DNA of 26,566 bases from NCBI GenBank assembly GCA_002411175.1, contig DHRN01000021.1, forward strand, positions 17,252-43,817, in the 5' to 3' direction. The notes beneath the pieces were generated by a model that made no database searches, was not told where the DNA came from, and saw only the letters and a program-made list of their open reading frames with translations. Position numbers and translations under genes: made by a program. Source of the DNA: Anaerolineaceae bacterium UBA5311 (GTDB lineage Bacteria > Chloroflexota > Anaerolineae > Anaerolineales > Anaerolineaceae). Of this stretch, positions 16,530 through 23,544 are shown one piece after another (positions within the stretch are counted from its first letter, which is position 1; each line of letters starts with the position of its first letter).

Positions 16530-16567
16530 TACTGAGAATTGCTGGCTAAGATTATGCAATTCCAGTA
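16530..16567. repeat. Long hairpin with conserved loop, copy 2
   Basis: TACTGAGAATT (16530-16540) pairs with AATTCCAGTA (16558-16567), with a single bulged A at 16535. The loop begins GCTGGCTAAGAT as in copy 1. The pair T16169-A16202 of copy 1 is C16532-G16565 here, a compensatory change that keeps the stem. Confidence 0.65.
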
Positions 16568-16664
16568 AAAATATATTTAATGGTAGAATGATATTAATGC
16601 ACATACCGTAGATCGATTGGGGGAAGTTTTCCCAAATAAAGCTATCCGTTTTAGCTGTATTTGT

Positions 16665-16693
16665 TTGCGCGATTTCCACCTTGGGTCTATAAT
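16665..16693 (+). promoter_or_regulatory. Promoter for the S1 gene
   Basis: TTGCGC (16665-16670) and TATAAT (16688-16693) are spaced by exactly 17 nt. It has the same TTGCG -35 type as the rho promoter. The leader is about 27 nt and contains GGAG at 16714-16717. Confidence 0.7.
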
Positions 16694-16726
16694 AGTGCCA
16701 AATCTAATTTTTTGGAGCTTTTATCA

Positions 16727-18247
16727 ATGTCAGAAAACGACGCCGCTAATTTGCAGGAGAATGTTCAGGAACAAGAAGAAGAAGTAACGATGGAAAGTCT
16801 GATGGGGGAATTGCTTGATGCAGAAGGCATTATCGATATCCCCACAGCAGGAGAAATCCGGGATGGTATTATCGCCAGTCTATCGGATAACCAGATTTTG
16901 GTCAGTATTGGCGCTAAATCTGAAGGAATCATAGCCGGAAAAGAGTTTGATGCAATCCCAAAAGACATTCTGTCGACCTTTGAAGAAGGTACTGCCATAC
17001 CGGTGTTCGTAATCACACCAGAAGACCATGAAGGCAATCTGATTCTTTCGTTCGTCCGCGCCGTAGAGGAACAAAGCTGGAAGGAAGCAGAAGAACTGCT
17101 TGCTTCCGGAGAAAGCTTTGAATCCCAGGTGGCAGGGTATAACAAGGGCGGTCTTATTGTTCCGCTTTCCACCGTCCGTGGTTTTATCCCTGCTTCACAA
17201 CTCGGCTTGAGCCGCCGCTTAAACATCAGCGGTGGAACCCCGGAAGAAAAGTTCAAAGATTTCGTTGGCGAAACCATTGAAGTCTGTGTTATCGAGGTCG
17301 ATCGTCAGCGACAACGCTTGATCTTGAGCGAACGTGCCGCCAGCAACGAAACCCGCGATATGATCCGCGATAAAGTTTTGGAAGAACTAAATATCGGCGA
17401 TGTTCGCAAAGGTCGCGTAACCAGTCTGGCTGATTTTGGCGCTTTCGTTAACATTGGTGGTGTGGATGGTCTCATCCATCTCAGCGAAATGTCCTGGGAC
17501 AGGCTGGAACATCCCAGCGAAATCCTTAAAATCGGCGACGAAATCGAAGTCAAGGTAATTTCCATCGACCGCGACCGCCGTCGCATCGGTTTGTCCCGTC
17601 GTGCCATGCAGGAAAATCCCTGGAACCAGCGCGTCAAGGATCTCAAAGTTGGACAGCTGGTTGAAGGTGAAATAACCCGGCTAACCAGTTTTGGCGCATT
17701 TGCCAAGCTAAACCTGCCCGGTGACCTGGAAGGGCTAATCCATATTTCGGAGCTAAGCGAAAACCGCATCGACCATCCCAAAGAAGTCATCAAACCCGGC
17801 GAAATGGTCACACTGCGTATTCTCAAAATCGAAGAGGAAGACCAGCGTATCGGTCTGAGCCTGCGACGTGTCGACTCTCCCGCTTATGCGGATATGGACT
17901 GGAAAACCCTGGTCGAAAGCTACAATCTCGGTGCGACAACCGAAGGCGAAACTATTGGCGAGATTATTGGCGAAGAAACACCCGATGAACCGCTTGAAGA
18001 CCTTGAGGACACAACCCCCGATGAGTCCGAAGCCGCGATTGAAGACGTAATACCTGCAAACCCCGAAGTGGAAGCAGAGGTTGAAGAGACCCTGGTTGAA
18101 CCAGTCGAAGAAACTGCCGCTGAACTTATCAATGAAAACATTGAAGATATGGAAGAAGCAATCGAAACCGTTGAGGAAACCATTGCGGAAACAGTTGAAG
18201 AAATTGTTGACGAAACAATTGAAGACGAGACGGAATCTGCTGAGTAA
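16727..18247 (+). CDS. rpsA: 30S ribosomal protein S1 (four S1 domains)
   Basis: An RNA-binding protein that helps the 30S subunit load mRNA. ATG at 16727 (MSENDAANLQ) follows GGAG at 9 nt; the longer in-frame ORF from 16661 would begin upstream of the promoter -10 and is rejected. The 506-aa product has four S1 (OB-fold) repeats at about 40-112, 128-203, 224-292 and 308-381. Repeats 3 and 4 are the most canonical (GAFVNIGGVDGLIHLSE; GLIHISEL). The first 30 residues are acidic, and the last ~100 form a Glu/Thr/Ile-rich tail with no predicted fold. Four repeats are typical of S1 in Gram-positive and Chloroflexota lineages, against six in E. coli. Monocistronic, with its own promoter and terminator. 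Confidence 0.93.
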   Translation: MSENDAANLQENVQEQEEEVTMESLMGELLDAEGIIDIPTAGEIRDGIIASLSDNQILVSIGAKSEGIIAGKEFDAIPKDILSTFEEGTAIPVFVITPEDHEGNLILSFVRAVEEQSWKEAEELLASGESFESQVAGYNKGGLIVPLSTVRGFIPASQLGLSRRLNISGGTPEEKFKDFVGETIEVCVIEVDRQRQRLILSERAASNETRDMIRDKVLEELNIGDVRKGRVTSLADFGAFVNIGGVDGLIHLSEMSWDRLEHPSEILKIGDEIEVKVISIDRDRRRIGLSRRAMQENPWNQRVKDLKVGQLVEGEITRLTSFGAFAKLNLPGDLEGLIHISELSENRIDHPKEVIKPGEMVTLRILKIEEEDQRIGLSLRRVDSPAYADMDWKTLVESYNLGATTEGETIGEIIGEETPDEPLEDLEDTTPDESEAAIEDVIPANPEVEAEVEETLVEPVEETAAELINENIEDMEEAIETVEETIAETVEEIVDETIEDETESAE

Positions 18248-18263
18248 TCTTTCTCAAACAATT

Positions 18264-18297
18264 GCGTCGGAGAAAATAATTACTCCGACGCTTTTTT
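18264..18297 (+). terminator. Terminator after the S1 gene
   Basis: GCGTCGGAG (18264-18272) and CTCCGACGC (18283-18291) form a 9-bp GC-rich stem with a 10-nt loop, followed by TTTTTT (18292-18297). The next start codon is only 6 nt after the T-run. Confidence 0.93.
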
Positions 18298-18303
18298 ATT
18301 AAA

Positions 18304-19407
18304 ATGAACCTGATTTTTGATGCCCACCAGGACCTTGCCTATAACATGCTCTCTTTCGGGAGGGATTACAGCCGCTCTGTCCAGCATACACGTCAACACG
18401 AAGCTGAAAAGGTAATCCCCGGTCTCAACCACCAATCCCTGTTAGGCTGGCCTGAATACAACCTTGGCAAAGTCGCCCTGGTGTTTTCGACCCTCTTTGC
18501 AGCTCCGGCACGTGCAGAAAAAGTGCTCCATCCCAACCTGCAAACCTACCATTCTCCTGAAGAGGCAAACCAGGTTTATTGGAGCCAATTGAGGTTTTAT
18601 CACCAGTTGATTGAAGAGAAACCCCACGCGTTTCGCCTCATCCTGACCAAATCCGACCTGAAAGCTCACCTCGAAGAATGGAATAAGCAACCTGCCGACC
18701 CCCAGCCTGAAGAATTCCTGCCTGTGGGCATCATTCCGACTATGGAAGGCGCTGAAGGCATCACCGATTTCAACGAATTGCCGCTTTGGTGGCTGCAGGG
18801 CTTGCGCTCAATCGGTCTCGCCTGGGCTGGAAACCAATTTTGCGGAGGAACACGAGAACCCGGTGCGCTCACGGATCTGGGCAGAAGTTTGCTCAGGGAA
18901 ATGGCTGCAGTAGGCTTTATTCTCGATATCTCACACATGGATGAGCCAGCCGCACTCGAATGCATCGAAACCTATCCCGGGCAAATTATCGCCAGCCATT
19001 CCAACGCTGCCTCACTGGTTAAGGGTTATTTCACCAACCGGCTTCTTTCCGACCAGGTGCTTCGCGAATTGATTTCCCGCGGTGGAGTGATAGGCGTTGT
19101 GCCTCTGAACGCTTTTTTAAATTGGGACTGGAAGGCGGATGGCGGCAGGAAGGCGATTTCGCTGCGCCTGCTTGCCGAACAAATCGATTATATCTGCCAG
19201 CTCGCAGGCTCTTCCCGCCATGTCGGCATTGGCACCGATTTTGATGGCGGCGTTGGGCTGGAACACGTGCCGCGCGAGCTTGATTCAATCGCCGATTTGC
19301 ACAAAATCAGCCCATATCTCAGTGAACTTGGGTACAATCGTGAAGACCTTGATCGGCTTTTTGTCGGCAATTTCCTTAAAGTGTTAGAATATGTCTTACC
19401 GGAGTAA
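18304..19407 (+). CDS. Membrane dipeptidase (peptidase M19, renal dipeptidase family)
   Basis: A binuclear zinc amidohydrolase that cleaves dipeptides, in this family including L-D and D-D forms. The 367 aa match the family. The metal ligands are all found: H8 and D10 (DAHQD), the bridging E148 (TMEGAEG), H211 (ISHMD), H232 (ASHSN) and the catalytic D312 (GTDFDGG). No signal peptide, so it is probably cytoplasmic. Because H8/D10 are essential, translation cannot start later than 18304, yet that ATG has no Shine-Dalgarno and begins 6 nt after the S1 terminator. The message must come from read-through or a leaderless start. It heads a plus-strand run with the membrane protein and the two M16 peptidases, fitting peptide degradation. 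Confidence 0.95.
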   Translation: MNLIFDAHQDLAYNMLSFGRDYSRSVQHTRQHEAEKVIPGLNHQSLLGWPEYNLGKVALVFSTLFAAPARAEKVLHPNLQTYHSPEEANQVYWSQLRFYHQLIEEKPHAFRLILTKSDLKAHLEEWNKQPADPQPEEFLPVGIIPTMEGAEGITDFNELPLWWLQGLRSIGLAWAGNQFCGGTREPGALTDLGRSLLREMAAVGFILDISHMDEPAALECIETYPGQIIASHSNAASLVKGYFTNRLLSDQVLRELISRGGVIGVVPLNAFLNWDWKADGGRKAISLRLLAEQIDYICQLAGSSRHVGIGTDFDGGVGLEHVPRELDSIADLHKISPYLSELGYNREDLDRLFVGNFLKVLEYVLPE

Positions 19408-19410
19408 TCA

Positions 19411-19914
19411 ATGAAATTTCCAGACCGACCAGTCCTTATCGACCCCTGCAACGGAGTTAACAAACCAACCGGTCTTTCAAAAAATCTAATCCGATCCTGG
19501 CTTACCGTCCTGCTGGTTGGGCTGATTGCCCTTGTCATCGGGCTGCGACCTGACATTTTCGGGCTCGATCGCGGTCTTTATATCGGGTTTTACCAGATCT
19601 TGTTGATATTGTTCGGTATTGGTCTCATGACGTTGGGAGCCAGCAATATGTTAAAAGCTTTCTGGGGTTGCGATGAGAAACCCCTCCTGGTCGATATCGG
19701 CTCGCGCATGGTTGCCACTGGCTATGTGATTTGTTTCTTCACCGCCCTGGCGGATGCATTTGGCTTTGGCACAAACCCCCCTCCCGAAGTATTGTTGGGC
19801 ACGCTGCAAAGCCGTGGCGTCATCATCGGTATGATCGTCATTTGTGCTGGACTGATCATGATGGTTCGATTCAAAATCCCCGAAGACAAATCACTCACTG
19901 CGACAACTGAGTAA
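19411..19914 (+). CDS. Four-helix membrane protein of unknown function
   Basis: A 167-aa integral membrane protein I do not recognise. ATG at 19411 follows CGGAG and lies 3 nt after the dipeptidase stop. Four hydrophobic segments are visible at about 30-46, 57-80, 94-115 and 134-153, joined by short loops; the N-terminal 28 residues and the C-terminal ~14 are polar. The loop between helices 2 and 3 contains GCDEKPLLVDIGSR, the third segment is followed by FGFGTNPPPE. There are no charged residues within helices that would suggest a transporter. Its place inside the peptidase operon suggests a supporting envelope role, but nothing in the sequence proves it. Confidence 0.8.
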   Translation: MKFPDRPVLIDPCNGVNKPTGLSKNLIRSWLTVLLVGLIALVIGLRPDIFGLDRGLYIGFYQILLILFGIGLMTLGASNMLKAFWGCDEKPLLVDIGSRMVATGYVICFFTALADAFGFGTNPPPEVLLGTLQSRGVIIGMIVICAGLIMMVRFKIPEDKSLTATTE

Positions 19915-19918
19915 ACTG

Positions 19919-21211
19919 GTGGAATCACCCCGTTTTTCCCTACCAATCGACCTCCTGCTGCCTAATGGTCTGCGGGTTTTTCTGAAACCAATCAACAACG
20001 CACCTGTGGTCAGCTCGTGGTTGTGGTACCAGGTTGGTTCCCGTAATGAGCTGCCCGGCAAAACCGGGTTGAGCCATTGGGTCGAACACATGCAGTTCAA
20101 AGGTACACCCAAACACGATGGAAAAGAAGTCGAAACCGCCATCGCGCGCGTTGGTGGCTATACCAATGCCTTCACAAGCCCGGACTGGACGGCTTACTTC
20201 CATACAATACCTTCCCACGCCCTGCCTATGGTGCTCGAGATCGAGGCTGATCGAATGGTAAACAGCCTTTTTGATCCCTCTGAAGTCGAAACCGAGCGGA
20301 CGGTAATCCTTTCGGAGCGAGAGGGCAGCGAGAACAACCCCCAATTTCTCCTGGGTGAATTGGTGCAAAAAGCTGCTTATCAACATCACCCATACCGAAA
20401 TGAGGTGATTGGGGAAACCGAAGATCTGCAGAGGTTGACCAGGGAGGACCTCTATTCTCACTATTGCAACTATTACCAACCGGCAAACGCAGCGTTGTGC
20501 GTCGCCGGGTCTTTCGACCCGGAGCAGGTGCTTGCTCTTGTCCAAAACTCCTTTGGAAGTATATCGCCAGGCATTGTAAAAAGGCATGTCCCTGAACCTG
20601 AGTTTGCTTTAACACACGGGCAAACCGTTGAGTTGACCGGAACAGAGGAGGCGAATTTTATCCAGGTTGCCTGGCGCAGCCCGAGCGCTGCTGATCCGGA
20701 CTTTTTTGCCTTCACGCTGATTGAAAGCATCCTCACCGGTCCGAGCACGTTAAATATGTTTGGCTCAGGTGGAACTGGCAACCGCACCAGCCGGCTTTAT
20801 CAAAACCTGGTTGAAAATAGCCTGGCTGCCTCTGTTTACGGATCATTAACTGCCACAATCGATCCGGCTACTTACACACTCTATATTACCTGTCGCCCGG
20901 ACCACACTCCAGAGGAAGTTATCAGGGCAGTAGACACGGTCATTGATGGTTTGTTGTCAACGAAAATCCAGACTGAAACGCTTGAAGTCGCGCTCAAACA
21001 AGCCCGGGCAAATTTTGCCTACAGCAGTGATAACGTTACCAACCAGGCTTTTTGGATGGGCTATGCCAATAGTTTTTCGGACTATAGCTGGTTTGTTGAA
21101 TACGTGGAACGACTACGCCAGGTAACAGCCGAAGATATATTGCGCGTATCCCAACAATATCTTTCCATCCATAATCGCGTTATTGGTTTCTACCGGGGGC
21201 AAAATGTTTGA
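19919..21211 (+). CDS. M16 zinc peptidase, catalytic subunit
   Basis: A processing-peptidase/insulinase-family protease of 430 aa. The inverted zinc motif HxxEH is HWVEH (H53, E56, H57), and the third ligand is E133 in LSEREGSENN, 76 residues on, as expected. The C-terminal half carries the usual M16_C domain with NRTSRLYQNLVE (about 285-296). The start is GTG at 19919: upstream in frame there is no other ATG/GTG/TTG before a stop, and the Shine-Dalgarno is weak (GAG in the preceding stop region), so coupling to the membrane protein ORF 4 nt upstream is likely. No signal peptide. The next gene overlaps by 8 nt and encodes the non-catalytic partner, so the two probably form a heterodimer. Confidence 0.93.
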   Translation: MESPRFSLPIDLLLPNGLRVFLKPINNAPVVSSWLWYQVGSRNELPGKTGLSHWVEHMQFKGTPKHDGKEVETAIARVGGYTNAFTSPDWTAYFHTIPSHALPMVLEIEADRMVNSLFDPSEVETERTVILSEREGSENNPQFLLGELVQKAAYQHHPYRNEVIGETEDLQRLTREDLYSHYCNYYQPANAALCVAGSFDPEQVLALVQNSFGSISPGIVKRHVPEPEFALTHGQTVELTGTEEANFIQVAWRSPSAADPDFFAFTLIESILTGPSTLNMFGSGGTGNRTSRLYQNLVENSLAASVYGSLTATIDPATYTLYITCRPDHTPEEVIRAVDTVIDGLLSTKIQTETLEVALKQARANFAYSSDNVTNQAFWMGYANSFSDYSWFVEYVERLRQVTAEDILRVSQQYLSIHNRVIGFYRGQNV

Positions 21212-22490
21212 GCAGCCGATCGATCTGACCAAACTACCGGGGAAAGACTCGATATTCAGACGTAAATTTGCCAATGGCAGCACTCTGCTCACCTATCCCA
21301 ACCCCACCAGTCCGGCTGTCTATTTCAGGGGATACCTGCCAGTTGGCAGCCTCTCTGACCCTGTCGGAAAGACCGGTTTGTCCAACTTTGCCGCGGCAAT
21401 GTTGTCAACAGGCACCAGGCAGCACGATTTCCGCCACCTGCATCTTGCAATTGAAAGCTGTGGTGCCTCTGTTTCGATCAGTTCGGGCAGCTTGTCAACA
21501 GTGTTCCATGGCAATTGCCTCAAAGAAGATTTGCCACTAATCCTGAGACTGCTGCTTGAAATGCTTTCAGAACCGGCGTTTCCACCAGATCACTTTTTAC
21601 GGGTGAAGAGCCAGCTGCTCACGATGATCAAAATCCTCTCTCAAAACACTCAGGAGATGAGCAGCCAGGTGTTCGACCGCCTGTACTACCGCGACCACCC
21701 CTATTCCCTACCGAGCGTGGGCTATGCGCATACCATTACCGCGATCACACCTGAAGATTTGCAGGCTTTCCACGAGACTTACTTCGGACCAAACGGGATG
21801 GTCTTCGCCATATCCGGTGGAATCGAACCCGAACAGGCAAGCGAGCTTTTCGACCAGATTTTCTCCACATGGCACCCAAAAAATCAGGTAACCCAAGCTA
21901 ACTTACCCGCTTTCCAACCTCCATCGCAAGCGATGCGCGAACATGTTACGATAAATGGCAAAAGCCAAACCGATCTTCTGATTGGAACCAATGCCCCCGT
22001 CACCATGAGCCAGGATTACCAGGTTTGTTCGCTGGGCAATAACATCCTCGGGCAATTCGGGATGATGGGTCGCATCGGTGAAGCCGTGCGGGAGCAATCA
22101 GGTCTGGCATATTTCGCCGGCAGTTCGCTCGAAGCCGGGCTGGGACCCACCTGCTGGAAGGTAGCCGCCGGGGTCAACCCCGTAAACCTGGAGAAAACGA
22201 TCCAGAAAATTAAAGACGAACTCGCCCGTTACCTGGACGAACCAGTCAAAGCAACTGAGTTGGATGATGTCAAGAGTCAGGCGCTGGGGCAGTTGCCCCT
22301 CTCGCTCGAAACCAACGCCGGCATCGTCCAGCTGCTGCTCAGCCTTCAGCGCTATCATCTCAGCCTGGACTACCTGCGGAAACTGCCGGATTTATTAGCG
22401 GGAATCACCGCTGAAGACATCCTGGAATGTTCCCGCCGTTATTGGGACCTGGATAAGTTGGTGATTGCGTCCGCCGGGAGGAGCCTGTGA
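21204..22490 (+). CDS. M16-family protein, non-catalytic partner
   Basis: A 428-aa homologue of the preceding peptidase. ATG at 21204 (MFEQPIDL) overlaps the stop of the first M16 gene by 8 nt and follows GGGGG; an upstream in-frame GTG/ATG at 21183 is deeper in the neighbour and less likely. At the position of HxxEH it reads NFAAA (about 61-65, after KTGLS), so the zinc ligands and catalytic Glu are absent. The C-terminal half keeps the M16_C pattern, with MMGRIGEAVREQSGLAYF. By analogy with mitochondrial processing peptidase and bacterial two-gene M16 pairs, it should build the substrate chamber with the active subunit. It overlaps acpS by 4 nt. Confidence 0.92.
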   Translation: MFEQPIDLTKLPGKDSIFRRKFANGSTLLTYPNPTSPAVYFRGYLPVGSLSDPVGKTGLSNFAAAMLSTGTRQHDFRHLHLAIESCGASVSISSGSLSTVFHGNCLKEDLPLILRLLLEMLSEPAFPPDHFLRVKSQLLTMIKILSQNTQEMSSQVFDRLYYRDHPYSLPSVGYAHTITAITPEDLQAFHETYFGPNGMVFAISGGIEPEQASELFDQIFSTWHPKNQVTQANLPAFQPPSQAMREHVTINGKSQTDLLIGTNAPVTMSQDYQVCSLGNNILGQFGMMGRIGEAVREQSGLAYFAGSSLEAGLGPTCWKVAAGVNPVNLEKTIQKIKDELARYLDEPVKATELDDVKSQALGQLPLSLETNAGIVQLLLSLQRYHLSLDYLRKLPDLLAGITAEDILECSRRYWDLDKLVIASAGRSL

Positions 22491-22858
22491 TCAAATCTGG
22501 TATCGACCTGGTCCAGACTCACCGCTTAGCAGAAGTCAACCCGGCAATCCGCACGCGCTTTATCCAACGCGTCTTCACCCAGGCAGAACAAACCCAGGCT
22601 GGGGACGATAATGAAACCCTTAGCGGAATTTTCGCTGCCAAAGAAGCCGTTTCGAAAGCCTTGGGAACCGGCATCGGCAGGGTCGCCTGGCAGGATATCG
22701 AAATTTTGAACGAAAAAACCGGTGAGCCGCTGGTTTATCTGCACGGCTTCGCCAAGCAGGTGGCAGAGCATAAGGGGCTCACACAGTGGAGTGTCTCAAT
22801 TACCCATGATGGCGGTTTGGCAGCAGCTGTCGCGGTTGCCATTGGAGAGCGGGCATGA
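22487..22858 (+). CDS. acpS: Holo-[acyl-carrier-protein] synthase
   Basis: Transfers 4'-phosphopantetheine from CoA to a serine of ACP, activating it for fatty acid synthesis. The 123 aa match the small AcpS type. The magnesium ligands are D7 (SGIDLV) and E53 (AAKEAVSKALGTG), and the C-terminal strand VSITHDGGLAAAVAV is typical. It starts with GTG at 22487, overlapping the M16 stop as GTGA, preceded by GGGAGGAG. The stop overlaps the next ATG as ATGA, so it is translationally coupled on both sides. AcpS has no direct link to the peptidases and is probably here only because of operon packing. Confidence 0.95.
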   Translation: MIKSGIDLVQTHRLAEVNPAIRTRFIQRVFTQAEQTQAGDDNETLSGIFAAKEAVSKALGTGIGRVAWQDIEILNEKTGEPLVYLHGFAKQVAEHKGLTQWSVSITHDGGLAAAVAVAIGERA

Positions 22859-23481
22859 TAATCCTGGGGCTCAGCGACCTTGAAGAGGCGGTGGTTTACA
22901 GCCCCAACATCAAAGAGCGCTTCAGTCAGATCGACCTGGTAATTTCCTGCGGCGACCTGGCGGCAGGTTATTTGGAGTACGTTATCAGTATGCTTGATAT
23001 CCCGCTTTACTTTGTCCAGGGTAATCATGTCTATCCTGTCGAGATGCCAGATGGAGAAATTAGATCCGCACCCGACGGAGGTGTCAATTTACACAGAAAC
23101 GTGGTTTACGACCGTGAAAATGACCTGATCCTGGCAGGTATCGAAGGTAGTCTGCGCTACAATTTCGGACCTTATCAATATACGCAGCAGCGCATGTGGA
23201 ATATGGTCTACAGGCTGGTGCCACGATTACTGCTCAACAAGCTCCGCTATGGACGCTATCTGGATGTTTTTGTGACCCATGCGGCGGCGACTGGAATTCA
23301 TGACGAGGACGATCATGCCCATCAAGGGGTGGACGCCTTCCGCTGGGTTATCGACACCTTCAAACCCCGCTTGCACCTGCACGGTCATGTTCATGTTTAC
23401 AACCCCCTGATCCCCAGGGAAACGCTCTACAAATCCACGCGGGTAATTAATACTTACGGCTACCGCGAAATAACGCTGTAA
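22855..23481 (+). CDS. Calcineurin-like metallophosphoesterase
   Basis: A 208-aa phosphoesterase-fold protein starting by ATGA overlap with acpS. The family blocks are mostly present: D8 at the first strand, GD at 33-34 (SCGDLAAGY), GNH at 56-58, H142 in VTHAAATG, and HGHVH at 176-180. The first block reads SDLE where most members have SDxH, so the usual first histidine is replaced by E10. Some subfamilies use a different ligand there, so activity is still plausible. No signal peptide or membrane helix. The substrate (phosphoprotein, nucleotide or phosphodiester) cannot be deduced. It is the last gene of the plus-strand run and faces a convergent gene 63 nt away; no terminator hairpin is evident in the gap. 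Confidence 0.88.
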   Translation: MIILGLSDLEEAVVYSPNIKERFSQIDLVISCGDLAAGYLEYVISMLDIPLYFVQGNHVYPVEMPDGEIRSAPDGGVNLHRNVVYDRENDLILAGIEGSLRYNFGPYQYTQQRMWNMVYRLVPRLLLNKLRYGRYLDVFVTHAAATGIHDEDDHAHQGVDAFRWVIDTFKPRLHLHGHVHVYNPLIPRETLYKSTRVINTYGYREITL

Positions 23482-23544
23482 GCGTCAGAGCAGACGAAAT
23501 CTTTGGAGTTGCGGAAAAGTTAGTCTCTCAAGCTACAGGCGGGT

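Larger units (their letters stand above)
15964..16664. other. Repeat-rich intergenic region between ftsK and the S1 gene
   Basis: About 700 bp without a credible gene. It holds two 105-bp MITE-like elements, two copies of a long hairpin with a conserved loop, one GGGACGG hairpin, and pyrimidine-rich spacer. The pieces recur in the same order (element, CCCAGTTCC spacer, GAGAATT hairpin) with offsets of 324 and 363 nt, so the region looks like a diverged direct duplication of a ~340-bp unit. A GU-containing hairpin, TTGGGGGAAGTTTTCCCAA, at 16617-16635 lies just upstream of the S1 promoter. Confidence 0.8.

Noticed and set aside
16087..16611. Two plus-strand ORFs (92 and 66 codons) with similar starts, MTxPSS, and a shared IENCWLR/TENCWLR stretch
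   Set aside because: The similarity comes from translating the two copies of the repeat unit in the same frame. There is no ribosome binding site, and the frames cross the hairpins and terminal repeats.
15964..16664. CRISPR array
   Set aside because: Only two copies of each repeat, with 100-bp elements and unequal spacing. No short regular repeat-spacer pattern and no cas genes.
16661..16726. Longer S1 start giving a 528-aa product
   Set aside because: It would begin within the promoter -35/-10 region (16665-16693). ATG at 16727 has GGAG at proper spacing.
23482..23544. Terminator between the convergent phosphoesterase and phosphodiesterase genes
   Set aside because: I found no inverted repeat of useful length and no T-run on either strand in this 63-nt gap.
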